NCBI RefSeq assembly: GCF_902806685.2
Contig: NC_048546.1
Coordinates: 11,798,534-11,862,533, forward strand
DNA from: Maniola hyperantus
Taxonomy: Eukaryota; Arthropoda; Insecta; Lepidoptera; Nymphalidae
Length of the DNA: 64,000 nucleotides
Direction of reading: 5' to 3'
Shown here piece by piece: positions 10,988 through 22,480 of the stretch. Position numbers and translations under genes: made by a program. The notes beneath the pieces are model-generated. The model made no database searches, was not told the origin of the DNA, and saw only the letters and a list, made by a program, of their open reading frames with translations. Position 1 is the stretch's first letter, and each line of letters begins with the position of its first letter.

Positions 10988-12472
10988 AGTAAAAAGTAAT
11001 TAGCAGTTGTTTTTAACTAATTTTTAATTCATCATCATCATCATCAACCAATAGACGTCACCTACTGGACATAGGTCTCTTTTAAATGGGTGATATTAAA
11101 TCTGACCGCCTGAAATGCTAAAAAATTGTTCCGTAATATTCATATTGAAAACATTTCTTAAAAGAAATATTTTTCGACTAATTACACTCAAGTTTCGAAA
11201 TGCGACAATGTATTTAACGTGCCAATTAAGAAACTCTGGAACTCTCATTGGATTTTGTGAAGAACTTTACCCAATTGAGCGTTATAGTTAATTAAGTATT
11301 GTTGTTTCTTTTGTTTGCGAGTTTTAATTGAGGAGTTACAAGCAAGCATCTCGAGTCAGAGTTACTTGAACAATTAAGTTCTCCTAACGGCCTTCAAAGT
11401 TACTGTAATGTTAAATCTGTTTACAATTAAGAGTGTTTCAAACGAAAATTTTGCCCACGGCTTCGCCTGCGTACTCTCGCCTCTCGCCTCTTTTTTGCAC
11501 GACTATCCAAAAAGGAGTGTAATGTTTTCAGGATCTACATATTATTATGTAGGTGAGTTTGGTTATTCCACCATAACTTCTAAATGCCTGAACAGATTTG
11601 GATATACATATTATGTGGTTGGAATTTTGATATCATCCCGAGTGACAGTGGCTATAATTTTATTAAAAAATCAATTTGACATCTGTACTGCGTCATTTTC
11701 AAATCTAGTTCGTTTTTTTGGCAGGGCAGTAGTGGTTTTTTAGCTAATTTCTGTTGAGCATAATATAGCGTACATTAACTCATTTAAAAGGGTACCAGAA
11801 GTGAGTTTAAAAGTGAGACAGAAAAGCAGGGTATTATAAGCTATTTTTGAATTGGTAATTGGAATGTCCTCTCTTGTTAAACTTGCGCGCAGACATTGAT
11901 CACACGCGTAGAGGCTTACTGAGAGGTTTACTTTTTATGTACTACATAGTAGTACATACAATTATAAGTGCGATAACACATTCAAGTAGCTTTCTACTAA
12001 ATGAAGAGATAGAAACTTCTAGAAGACGATATTTTACTCCAAGACAGGTAATGACAACTCAACGTTGCTCTGGTTTGGAAAGCAGAATCTGATGAGCAGA
12101 AACAGCTACACAATATTTCCTTGAATTTTATTTTCCTTAATCAAGTTCTTTTTTTTTACAATCAAGTTCATATGATTTTCATTCCTGTAGTAAAATATAT
12201 CCAGTAGGAAAAGTATGTGAGTTTCACGAGCACTCACAAGTAGCGTGTAGCCTAAATAACTCCACCGCCCCTAATGCTCGAGTGCGGGGGTTTATTGCGT
12301 TCCTTTACTGTTATTCTCTTACTGTTTTTTATTTGCTAAAACTAAGATATGTGTGGCCCACTTTTACTGTGAAACTACCAACTTTAACTAGGTTCAGATT
12401 GGCTATTACTGCCTGAGCGTCTAGCCTCTCTGAGTGAGAAAACTCTTGGTTTGATTCTGAATCGACATCTTC
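10988..12472. other. Intergenic, no recognised gene
   Basis: A CATCAT run and LINE-derived phrase lie at 11028-11090. The plus-strand open frame 11408-11743 (111 codons) has no recognisable domain, and its composition is that of the surrounding AT-rich DNA. Nothing else was identified. Confidence 0.4.
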
Positions 12473-12545
12473 TTCTAAATATATAAAAGGATTAACTGAC
12501 TAACTGATCTATCAACGCACAGCTCAAACTACTGGACGGACTAAT
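12473..12545 (+). mobile_element. Helitron-like family H3, 5' fragment
   Basis: Starts with TCTAAATATATAAAAGG and continues 'gatctatcaacgcacagct' to 'ctactggacgga', where it breaks off. The 3' hairpin is absent. Confidence 0.6.
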
Positions 12546-13194
12546 AATTAGATTTGTATTTGTCTCAGCTACGCTACACAAATCGCGAAAAAGGAAAAGA
12601 AAATTTAAAAATGATCAATAAATAACTCAAGTCTTAACCCCCGCATAACGCAGTGCCCATAAAAATATTGGTAGAAAAATAAGTCGCGAATTCTTAGATT
12701 CCTTGGCTTGTATGCAACAAATGCATCCCCCTTGTGAATACAAATAGCCTCCTTCCACGAAATAGGCAGGAGGGTCGCCTACATTATGGCGCATCTAATA
12801 TCTTAAAATTCCAAGACATTTGGGCGACACAAACAAAAATAAGATTTTTCTATAACGGGACCAAATTCCGCGAATTTTCATGGCTCGCTATGCTCTAATA
12901 CTTTTGTAGAGAGAATTCGATTGCAATATACTTTGGTTATACGATGATTGAGTCCTTTTGTTGACCGACTTCCAAAAAATAGGTTATGTATTCGACCCGT
13001 ATGTATATATGTTTGTATTTCTGTTCGCGATTATCTCAATTTGACTATTGAACATTAAAGAACATAATATTGAGCTCTAGTTAGTTTTTTTGAAACATTT
13101 TTATTTTCAATCATTGGACCCCTTGACAACATTATGATTGTTGATTTAAATAGCTGAACTTTTCAAGGGTGTAAATGGAGTCAAGAGTTTAAGT

Positions 13195-13306
13195 AGCCAA
13201 TGACCTATGTCCTTCGCCGGGATAATATCTATGTACCTTTTAGTTTAGTTATAGACCGTGAAAAGCTAGCAGACAGACAGACATACTTTTGCATTTATAA
13301 TATTTA
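13195..13306 (-). mobile_element. Helitron-like family H1, 5' fragment
   Basis: In minus orientation it contains the 'gcaaaagtatgtctgtctg' start, 'ctgctagcttttcacggtc' and 'cgaaggacataggtcattgg', matching the first half of H1. Confidence 0.6.
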
Positions 13307-14439
13307 TATGATTTTTATATTTTTATAGTACTTACGTATTTTCCGAGTAAAGCAAACAAACAGGGTCCTCTTCAACATAATGGCAACGAAATTTCTCAAA
13401 ATAGCCTCTCCACTCCCCTTCATATAGATTGGCTTTATTTAGATGCTTATTAGACGAATTATATTGTGACCACTTGGTATTCATACTCAGACTCTCGAGG
13501 TGGAGGGGTGGCTGGCGATAGGTACATATCTAGTATCTACAGCTAGTGGATATGTTGCTAGGAAAGTCGATAAGGATAGTCGATAAAAAAACTCTAGATA
13601 CAAAGCATGCATTTTTTTAAATCAATAAACGAGCTCACGTGTGATATTTTTTTAAAGGATTCCCTAGGAACCAGCAAGAAAGTAGGAAACATAGTTTCCA
13701 TAGATTAATTATTGGTCTCGCTCCGCTCTATATAGTTTCGTTCAGCTTATCGCGTCTATCTGTCGGTTGTCAATTTGTCTGTCGATCGGTCCATCTGTAT
13801 TTGTGTCACAGCCATTAAAAAAAACTATATAGCTGTAAAGTTTAAATTGAAACAGTTATTGTGACAAGTTATTTTTAAAATCTGTCTAATAAACCCATGA
13901 AACCTCATAAAATTATTTACCTATTTATAATGACCGCAAGTTTTTAATCACTATAGGGAACCCTACCTTAATCGTGTTCTATCTAAGTATAGACCTAGAT
14001 CTAGCATTTTATTTAAGTACATACGTTTTTTATCTAAGTACATACCTAGATCTAGCAATAAAAATTTTGGTAGGATTTCTATTTTTTTGTGCTTAGCCAA
14101 AAAATCTAGACAAATTTCCTACCCATCACTTAAGTCCATAAAATAAAATAAAATATAATAAAATAAAAATATTTTTTATTCAAATAGACTTTTACAAGTA
14201 CTTTCGATTAGTCGGATGCATCTACCACTGGTTCGGATAGCCCTTCCTAATGATTGCAAAAGCTGAACTAATGAGCGAGCCCCTTTCAATTTAGCCTAAG
14301 CCCTTCGGAAAAGGTCAAACCCTTGTGCACTTGATTAATTACGTACTTGCTTTGTTAAACACTCCCTGTTAAAAAATCGCTTTTCTTTACAAATACATTT
14401 AGATTTTAATTACTTCATTATTCACTCGTCTACTACTAA

Positions 14440-14495
14440 TAATGCCTATCTAACTATTGCCTACCCTGGCTTCGAACTCTGTGCACGCCTCAATG
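14440..14495 (+). mobile_element. hAT-type MITE fragment
   Basis: The phrase 'tgcctaccctggcttcgaac' and 'tctgtgcacgcctc' match the 3' end of the hAT-like MITE seen complete at 53548-53693, but the terminal inverted repeat is decayed. Confidence 0.5.
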
Positions 14496-15599
14496 GTGGG
14501 TACCTCACTGAGCGGTTATTTGATCCGGAAGATTAATAAAACTTTTTAGTAGAGTTCGTACTGCAGGCGTTACGTTCACTTAAGTGTTCTTATAGTAGTA
14601 TCAGCAGATATTCAAGGTAAATTCTTACTCCAGATTTGTTCTACAAATAACATGGACGTAATAAAAGTAATGAACTATACACCTGCCGGCCGTAACTTCG
14701 TCTTCAACGTTATTACAGCCTCCACTGTCATGAAAATGGAAAATGCTAGCACAATTTTGGAATGTTTATTACTTCCCACTTGGCGGGCGGGAGTCGACGT
14801 GCAGCGCTGCACCTGGGCACGCATTTCGGCCTGTAATCTGGGGCAGCATTATTTATGAAGGGAATACGTTTTGTGTATTCTGCTATGATTTTCTATAGAT
14901 TTCCTCTGCCTGAGAAAGGGGAATATTTGCCTTTCTGGTGTTAGTGTTGACACTTTGTCACATAACACATTTCGGGTGTATTTAGGTAAGTATACGATGT
15001 GATTTTAAATACTTACAAAATTAAAGTTATTTTAGATACCTATGTTTTAAAATTGTCAATATACTTTAATGTAAGAATTGTAGTTTAATGGAAGAAAATA
15101 GATAGGGTGTATTTAAACGGTTTTTAAGTCAGTGCAAGCAATTAATCCCCAAAGTTAATTTGTATTTTCAATTTAAAATTTCTAAGAAAATGAAAGGCCT
15201 AACTTTGTAAATTCTGCGAAAATTTTTGAAGTCGCGGGCATCATCTAGTAGCTATATAAATTCACTGGACAATAGCTTAGCTTAATAATTTTCCTGTTCT
15301 CATAGCATCAAATCGTTGTCAAGCTTGTACGAATTTGATATTTTGGTGTCTGACTAGCTGCCTCTAACATGTCCAGCGCGCGTCGGACGTATGCCGCCAT
15401 TTCGGACATGTTTCACGCTTTATTTCCGGTACAATGACGTATTCATGCGCCAAGATATTTCTAAACATCAATTATTTAGGATTTGTTGATGCCACACTAT
15501 TACCTGGGAGTATCGTTTAACTTTAAAATATCCACCTTACCACCAGAAGTGCCACCTTACCACCTTTTACCACTAAAGTTTATGGAAGCTTTGTTTTTT

Positions 15600-15690
15600 T
15601 TTTAATTTATAGACTAGAACTAGGCTGCAATCAGACCTGCTGTATAGTGATGCAGCCTTAGATGGAGCGCGCTTGCCTAGAAAGAAGTAG
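15600..15690. mobile_element. Retroposon 3' fragment
   Basis: A copy of the block at 893-1035: 'gcagccttagatggagcgcg' and 'cttgcctagaa', preceded by a T-rich run. Confidence 0.5.
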
Positions 15691-16224
15691 GTACCATCAG
15701 AATTATTTTTCTACCTCGGTTTAAGTCAGTAAAGATCAAACACACCAAAATCAAAAAGAAAATTGATGGAAACTATATATATCGTTATAAGATTTTCATC
15801 TAGTACTTATTTAAGTTATGTTTGTTTAACTATTTACCTTTTATAGGCAAATAAGAAACAATACCTACCAACTAATCTTCTTTCCAATTTTCTTGAACAG
15901 TAAAAGATTTACGATGGCTGCTAAGTCGTAAAACAAACTGAAGACTTCAGTTAAGTTGAACTACGTGACGCGTTGGTGAAGCCAAACTTCCTGCTAGCAA
16001 TGTTCAATAACCTCCTGTTTGCAAGGTTATGTTTCCCTAATACTGTTCGCACAGCCACTTAAGCCGAACAAGAAATGAGAAAGAATCGAAAGAAGGAAAA
16101 CTAGAGTAACTGACGTGTTCATCAAATCGCAAAGTTGAAATGCCAATTAGCATATTCAACTCTATTAGCATTTCAGTTTTGTGACTCGATGAGCAATGTC
16201 GGTTACTCTGGTTCTAAATGTTGA

Positions 16225-16303
16225 CTCCAAACAGACAGACAGACAACAAAGTGATCCTATAAGGGTTCCGTTTTTCGTTTTGAGGTACCTACGGAACCCT
16301 AAA
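16225..16303. mobile_element. Repeat family H4 fragment
   Basis: GACA repeats followed by 'gtgatcctataagggttccg' and 'ttttgaggtacctacggaac' as in the H4 copies. It ends exactly where the long inverted repeat at 16305 begins. Confidence 0.65.
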
Positions 16304-16304
16304 A

Positions 16305-16570
16305 AAACACTAAAAATTGAAAAATAATTTAATTTATTACCGAATATATTATGTATACAAGAGTTAATATAGTTCCATTATAATACTTTTTGGTGCCGGT
16401 GCCAATTAGCTTTAGCTGCGCGAATCGTCTAGACTTCATATTTTTATGGGACTCCACAATGGCACCTCATTGGCACCGACCCCAAAAAATATTATTATGG
16501 ACCTATATTAACTCTTGTATACATAATATATTCGGTAATAAATTAAATTATTTTTCAATTTTTAGTGTTT
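16305..16570. repeat. Long inverted repeat, arms about 99 bp
   Basis: The arms 16305-16403 and 16472-16570 are reverse complements with only a few mismatches, separated by about 68 bases. The outer 75 or so bases of each arm, including 'gtatacataatatattcggt', match almost perfectly. The inner ends contain 'ttggtgccggtgcc' against 'ggcaccgaccccaa'. It is probably a MITE or a foldback element. Nothing is encoded. Confidence 0.85.
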
Positions 16571-16860
16571 GTGTAACGAAGTCGGTTTTTATTTTTTTTG
16601 TAAAAATTTTTTATTTCACAATTTTTAGTGGCTCCATGGAATTATGCTATGACTGGTTAAAAATCTACTGTTTACTAAGCTATTACACTGATCGCGAGCA
16701 ATTTACTCTTATCCGTTGAGGAGTTCCAGTATCTATCTTCGAAGATGTTCATCAGATCTTCACCAAATTGAAATGGGACCAACTTTGAAGTATACCCTTT
16801 CAAACAAAAAAAGAATTTTCAAAATCGGTCCAGGCGTTTTCGCGTAATCGGGGAACATAC

Positions 16861-16945
16861 ATAAAAAAAAAAAAAAAAATAAAAAAAAAAAAAAAAAAGA
16901 TTCCGACGAATTGAGAACCTCCTCCTTTTTTTGAAGTCGGTTAAA
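16861..16945. repeat. A-rich tract and retroposon-like junction
   Basis: A nearly pure A run at about 16863-16899, broken by a T, is followed by 'cctcctttttttgaagtcgg'. The flanking phrase 'gaagtcggttaaaa' occurs in other interspersed repeats of the window (for example 12965 and 32790, in opposite orientation). Confidence 0.6.
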
Positions 16946-17048
16946 AAGAAAACGCAAATTCAATAATTGGGAATTTGGGATAGTTTACAATACAAAGTCA
17001 AATTACAATAAAATACATCACAAAATATTATTAAAATATTATTTTTAC

Positions 17049-17100
17049 ATCCACAATTCGTTCGTTCCATACTTCAGTATGGAACGAACGAATTGTGGAT
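17049..17100. repeat. Perfect palindrome, 25-bp arms, 2-base spacer
   Basis: 17049-17073 is the exact reverse complement of 17076-17100, with only TC between. The arms contain 'aattcgttcgttccatact'. It would extrude as a cruciform or fold into a tight hairpin if transcribed. Confidence 0.95.
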
Positions 17101-17660
17101 TTTTATATACTTACTTTAATAGATTCATACAACTACTTACCTACTGTAATTTTATTTTCAATTTTCATATCAAAAGCAATATGACTAAAGCAAGAAGAAA
17201 ATATATTTTGTTTGTGAATGATATTGCTCTATCTTTTGTTATTCAAGTAAACATTTATGTGATTGGAAATTCCTCTAGTAAAATGTTTCATTTGGACCTT
17301 GTTCCCTAATAAGTGTACCTACCTTCATTTCACACTTGAGTAAATCTACTTATCTCCTTAGGCTTTACTATGTCTTTAACGAAATCCGTCTTAGAAGGAC
17401 CGTGAAAGGAATTCATTTATTTATTTTGGTCAAGGCTTTAGGCTCGAATCACATAAGCTGGCGACGACACGTGACGCAATAAGTCGAAGCAAAATTTTAT
17501 TTTTCAAAACAAAACTAACAACTCTCCTCAAATGTATTTCAACCAAAGCCTACGATACTCTACGCCTACTATGTAGAGCGCTACGAGCGTTGCGTAGAGC
17601 ATTTTACAACCTCGAAAATATAACGACCAAGTCGCTATTATGTGTTGTTATATTATTATT

Positions 17661-17822
17661 GGGGCCCATTCTCTTGTACACAATCTCTAAACTAAACTAA
17701 ATTAACAGGTCTAAATTTAGTGCTATCCTTTTAGCAAGCAACATTAGGAAAGGGATAGCAATAGACTTAGACGCGCCATTTTAGTTTAGTTTAGATAATA
17801 TTGTGTACAACGGAATTAGCCT
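17661..17822. mobile_element. MITE with 'actaaactaaa' inverted ends
   Basis: Left part 'gtacacaatctctaaactaa' and right part 'ttagtttagataatattgtg' are inverted copies, with an inner pair around 'tctaaatttagtgctatcc' and 'ggatagcaatagacttaga'. A second copy in opposite orientation lies at 41166-41325. Confidence 0.75.
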
Positions 17823-17940
17823 TATTATTTAACTTAACAAGAAATACATCATGCTTGTAGTGTTTAAATAAAAAATAATTGAAATAATACAATTATTTTC
17901 ATTTTTTATTTTGAGTGTTGTACATTGTACAAGTCACTAA

Positions 17941-18155
17941 ATAATTTTAAATACATATCAAAAATTGCGTGACCGGCAGGAATCGAACCTGCATCTTCTG
18001 GGTTCGCGCCCACTGAGTTAACATACATATCACCAATTTCGTCACTGGCAGTAAGCGAGACCGTGGCCGAATGGTCAAGGCATCGGGCGCGAACCCAGAA
18101 GATGCAGGTTCGATTCCTGCCGGTCACGCAATTTTTGATATGTATTTAAAATTAT
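17941..18155. repeat. 71-bp perfect inverted repeat containing a tRNA-like sequence
   Basis: 17941-18011 is the exact reverse complement of 18085-18155, with 73 bases between. Each arm contains the 3' two thirds of a tRNA-like sequence (the part with 'caggttcgattcctgccgg') plus 27 bases of downstream flank. Only the right-hand copy has the 5' part of the tRNA-like sequence, so the left arm looks like a partial inverted duplication of the right. Confidence 0.95.
18057..18128 (+). pseudogene. tRNA-like sequence, serine-type with CGA at the anticodon position
   Basis: A cloverleaf can be drawn: acceptor strands GAGACCG and CGGTCAC (one A-A mismatch at the second pair), a D arm GCC...GGC with box A, and a perfect T arm GCAGG-TTCGATT-CCTGC with box B. 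The anticodon stem has a G-A mismatch, position 33 is G instead of U, and the variable loop is only four bases, where a true serine tRNA has a long arm. I therefore read it as a tRNA-derived repeat or pseudogene, not a working tRNA. Confidence 0.55.
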
Positions 18156-18826
18156 ATAGTAATTTCCTTGAAGTGTAGGTAAACACTAAAAAATTATAAA
18201 AAATATTGTACAGATCCCTGCGATTTTGAAATCGCAAAACCTCAAACGATGCTACGTAAAACACACAGGCCAGATTCTTGTCTAGCCTTAGTCTCTCCGT
18301 TAGTGTGAATCAATCCTAAGGTAGCTTTGTGCTCAAGTCCGCAGTCTTTAAGTGGTCATCCTCGAGTGTTTGGCCTCGAGATTTACCTTTGCTCCTTTTG
18401 ACTCTTCCCTCTTACCCACTCAATCAGGTGCGTCGTTGTCTCGAACGCTTTTGATTCCAAGTGGTCGAAGGGTACGGGATTTCTTACAATTACCTTGTTT
18501 GGAGTGGATAATTTTTTTCTGGATGCGCTGAAATGGCAGATCTGAAGACTGTAATTTTAAAGTTTATTTATGGCCTACTTACTGCAGTGTTATGTAGGTA
18601 CATGAAAGTAAATAAATAAATCTGAATCTGAATCTGAATATTTCTCACTTATTATTCAAAACTCTGAGCTTTCTTATGAGGCCCATAGTTAGCGACCATG
18701 TCTCGGATCTATATGTCATCACTGGCAACACGCACTGTTCGAAGACTTTGGTCTTCAAGCACTGAGGAATTTTGGACAAGAAGACATCTCGAAGCTTCCT
18801 GAACGCTGCCCAACCGAGAGTATACT

Positions 18827-18968
18827 AATATTATAAATGCGAAAGCGTACCTATCTGTGTGTCTTTATTTATATAAGCTTTTCACGGCTTAACCGCCGAA
18901 CCGTTCTTAAAGTTTGACAAAGAGATACATTGTAAAAACCTAAATCCATGCAGTCAAAGTTGCGGACT
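18827..18968 (+). mobile_element. Helitron-like family H1, degraded copy
   Basis: Starts 'tactaatattataaatgcga', has 'aagcttttcacggcttaacc' and 'aaaacctaaatccatgcag', and the middle of the element is deleted. Confidence 0.6.
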
Positions 18969-19318
18969 AGTATAGCTATCTAATGTTTTACCATTTACGC
19001 ATTCGTACTAAAACATCAGTCTCTATAAAAGAAATGAAGGAATGCCGAAAATTTTTTCAAGAAATCGATACCTGTAGCTTTCCAAATATTTCCCGATGCG
19101 AGCCACGTACAAAGTGTGTTATGCCCCCTCCTGCAAAAAAGGTACTCTATATTTTATTTCCCGACCAAAACGTAGTTATCTTGGATACCTTCTTGATATC
19201 GTTGAGCCAAGAGCTAGTGTAGGATTTATTTTGAGTAAGTAACACCTATACACCGAGTACATAATCTGCTATTCTGTTGAACAAATTTTGTTATTGAAAT
19301 TGCCTAATAGTGCCAAAA

Positions 19319-19472
19319 ACGGACGGATCGGGACATAATTTTGCATGCAGATAGCTATTATGACGTAGACATCCGCTCAGAAAGGATTTTCGAAAATTCA
19401 ATCCCTAAAAGGGTAAAACAGGGGTTTGAAATTTGTGTAGTCAATGCGGACGAAGTCGCGGGCATAAGCTAG
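19319..19472 (+). mobile_element. Helitron-like family H3, 3' part
   Basis: Begins within the element at 'acggacggatcgggacataa', continues 'ttgcatgcagatagctatta' and ends with the complete hairpin phrase 'gcggacgaagtcgcgggca' and CTAG followed by T. The hairpin at 19479 starts 7 bases further on. Confidence 0.7.
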
Positions 19473-19478
19473 TTATAA

Positions 19479-19533
19479 AATAAATAAAGAACAACATCCG
19501 TCCATGTAGGACGGATGTTGTTCTTTATTTATT
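19479..19533. repeat. Perfect 25-bp hairpin next to a Helitron-like 3' end
   Basis: 19479-19503 and 19509-19533 are exact reverse complements around a five-base loop ATGTA. The arm carries 'aagaacaacatccgtcc'. Confidence 0.95.
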
Positions 19534-19558
19534 CCATCAGTCAATCCAAAAAGATTAC

Positions 19559-19780
19559 CTGGTTGCCCCTGGACCAAAGGTGCCCATCATGCTCAACATT
19601 TTCCAAGCTCACGCTAAGTATATGGCAATGGACAACATCTGGACCTGGAACATCCCCATAATACGGATCACAGCTGTTTTCTCTTCTGGTACGCTCCACT
19701 ATCCAGAATTCGGCAAATGATTCGAAATGGGGCGAATTGTATGATAATTCGGCATTCGACAAATAAGCTGGCCAAACTTT
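19559..19780 (-). CDS. Possible orphan exon, unrecognised protein
   Basis: On the minus strand about 74 codons read open from near 19780 down to 19559. They contain a Trp, Tyr and Cys-rich stretch (for example AEFWIVERTRR, then CDPYYGDVPGPDVVHCH). The frame ends at CAG|GTAATC, a plausible 5' splice site, and a plausible AG acceptor lies at the upstream edge. The amino-acid composition looks more protein-like than the repeat-derived frames around it. I do not recognise the family, and no partner exon was found nearby. It could be an exon of a gene with very long introns, a decayed exon, or chance. Confidence 0.25.
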
Positions 19781-20349
19781 TCCTATCCTTACCTAATTAT
19801 TAAAAAAATTTTAACGTTTAAATAACTTAATCACAATATATGAACCAGCTCTTAAAGTACGATGTATTTTTATAAAGATCGCTCACATTAACTTGTTGTC
19901 TATTCGTTTATGTCTCAGATCAGAAGATAAATTGAATCAGCTTTTGTTGAAGGTAAAATGGTAAACGCCTGCAGCTATAATGTTTTCTTTTCTGTACATT
20001 CTATTATGTTGTGAGGATTCATTTTGTACGGACTATAATTCGTAGATTATCTCTCATTGATATAAGCCTAAATCCATTAAATTCCCACCGTATCGGCCTA
20101 CTAATATGCGATGATGAATATTGAGTATGATTGATTGACGTGGATGTTTGCAAAGACAATCAAATGATTTATGCTCAATACAGACTCTCGGGTGCCTACT
20201 AGAATATAGTAGGACTAAAACACTAATTACTGATTAAAGGTTAGGACATATAACGCGTGCCAATAAAGAATAATCAATAAATATCCACCGAGCTCAGTTG
20301 ACATTTATTTTTTAATCCATTGAAGGTTTTCTACGAAAAATTATTTTAA

Positions 20350-20445
20350 TTGAAATTGAGTTAAAACGAGACATATTTATGTGAGAGATATACTTAGCTC
20401 TCGTTTTAACTAAACTTAAGTAACGATTAAGCGACTCTGAGTACG
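20350..20445. mobile_element. Palindromic MITE (copy of the 41755 family)
   Basis: 'gagttaaaacgagacatat' and 'agctctcgttttaactaaac' form an inverted pair around 'tgtgagagatatac'. This is the same arrangement as 41755-41868. Confidence 0.6.
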
Positions 20446-20611
20446 GCTGTTAGACGCCGAGTTAGCAAACCACCCCACTGATGATAATGACTGTTGTCAA
20501 CTCCTCGAGCGCAGGAGGTTCGTATAAAAAATAAATTATTCAATTCAACTTTTACAAGTATTTTTAAATCGTCAACTGCATCTACCACTGCATCTATCTA
20601 CCTACCTACCT

Positions 20612-20735
20612 ATAGTACGCGACAGGTCGAGATGGCAATCTGGGAGGGAACGCCCCGCTAACCCGGTGCGGTCGAGCGCGGGTGACAGGGCATCCTCCTA
20701 CCTCATACTCCGATTGCCATCTCAACCTATTGCAG
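20612..20735. mobile_element. GC-rich palindromic MITE, family P2, shortened copy
   Basis: Left 'gtacgcgacaggtcgagatgg', right 'ttgccatctcaacctattg'. The interior has 'aacccggtgcgg' and 'gcgcgggtgac'. Other copies: 30252-30414, 35666-35830, 36452-36608, 37800-37946 and 53786-53890. Confidence 0.75.
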
Positions 20736-22480
20736 ACGTCCCTTCAACGTGTTGAGTAGTTGGCTTCAGGTGTTTATGTATAACCGCTCTTATGATTGCC
20801 GCAATCACAATGCATCAATCAGAAGTTTCTTAATACCTACGAAAAGCCATACCAATAAACATCGCAAACGACAGCTCACAAAAATTCAATTGCTAAAAGG
20901 AACTGAGATTTGTCACAGTCAATTGTGAATTTATGTGGTCCTATTGGGCGCGCCTTGCACCGGGTCACGCCATATTCCGTGCCAGGGATTCTTGATGGAA
21001 CTCAAATTAAAATTAGACTCAGTACCTACTTAGTACTAAGTGCTTCATTTTAGTGATCTCTGGAGTCTGAGTTTAGGTTTGTGTTATATGAGCCGCGGCT
21101 CACGGCTTCGAAAGAAGGAACATACGAGTAGGTACATGCAATAACTCAAGCTGTTTTGAGTTGTAGGTACATTGTTAGGTCTGTTAGTTAGTTTTTCCTT
21201 TCATAATATTATGTACCTAACTACACAGGGTGTAACCAGAATGCTGGCAAAAACGAAGACAGGTGATAGTACTGATGATTGCTCATATTATGATACCTAC
21301 CACAAAAAAAAAACACGAAAAAATATATAAAAATCCTATAATTTTATAAAAGTTCCCGATAAAACATTTGACTGACGCTAAAGGTAAACTAGGAGTCAAT
21401 GCCACTTTGTAGGCGGGGCATTGACCCGAGTTTTGAACACTATACATTGAGGGTTTGAAAATTAGGTGTAGCCCGTAGAACAGTAATTGGTTGAACTTAC
21501 ATTGTTTTGGTTTCAGCCGACTAAAATGGGTTACGCCAGAAGACTGCATTGTCATCCCTTCATCGTTCAGCTTCACCCCTTCACCATCCTTTCGCTGCGT
21601 AATTATGTCGACGACGCTTGGTACACCACCTTCTCCCTTCGCTCCGCTTGGCCTCGTAGGCTCGCTACATTCTGAAAGATTCTTCACTTCTTTGCAAAGA
21701 AAAAAAATAATATACATACTTACTTATAATATTTTGAAGTCACAAGAAATTTCTACAAACGTCGGATTGTTTAAGTTTAAAGTTCGCGACATGAAATGAA
21801 GAAAGTTCTGCTGAGTTGATAACAATGTACAGAAATTTTCTTCCCAGTTTGCAAATTCAAATAGAGACATTCAATAGCAGACGTTTTGAAGATATTAAAT
21901 TAATACTTACTATTAATTAATTTAACATCTTTCATGTTCCTTTATTTATTTACCGACTTCATAAACAAAATCTGTATTATAATACCTAGGTATATATTTG
22001 GTTATGCGTTGTTAAGGTGACGCTGGATGCACGTCCGAACTGCTCGGCCCACGTGGGTAACCTGTATGCTATTTCACCTAACATTGTGATAGAAAGAGAT
22101 AGACTCAGTGATGAGCAGTGTAGCGAGTGCATGCGCTCACACTAGCGTCCGGATATATTGATGATGGCACACAGATAGTTGGACAGATGTCACCGATGAA
22201 TTTTTGTAAATATATGATTTATGAAGGAACTACTTATTTCAATTATTATTGTATAAGATTTTATGGAAGAGCGGGGTCGCCTGCCACGAGTACTCGTAGC
22301 AATACTAAAACAGTTACTGGGATGGTCCCAATTACTACGCACTATGTGAAATTGTTTTACCTACTGAAATAAATATTTTTTAATTTTTTTTTGAATGATA
22401 ATGATTACCTACTTATCTTTTGATGAATACTATAAAATCTCACTTACATACATACCTATTAGGTAACTACTGCCTCAGCG
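20736..22480. other. Intergenic, no recognised gene
   Basis: A minus-strand frame of 144 codons (21283-21717) has no convincing domain, and its opposite strand is also open. The phrase 'gcagtcttctggcgtaaccc' on its minus strand looks repeat-like. No splice-supported exon was seen. 22590-22700 has a TCTG run and H-family phrases. Confidence 0.4.

Noticed and set aside
14652..14858. Small plus-strand frame near a GC-richer patch
   Set aside because: 68 codons without recognised motif or splice context. Not distinguishable from chance.
21283..21717. 144-codon minus-strand frame as a possible gene
   Set aside because: Opposite strand equally open, no domain, hydrophobic C-terminus from an AT-rich run, and no splice support.
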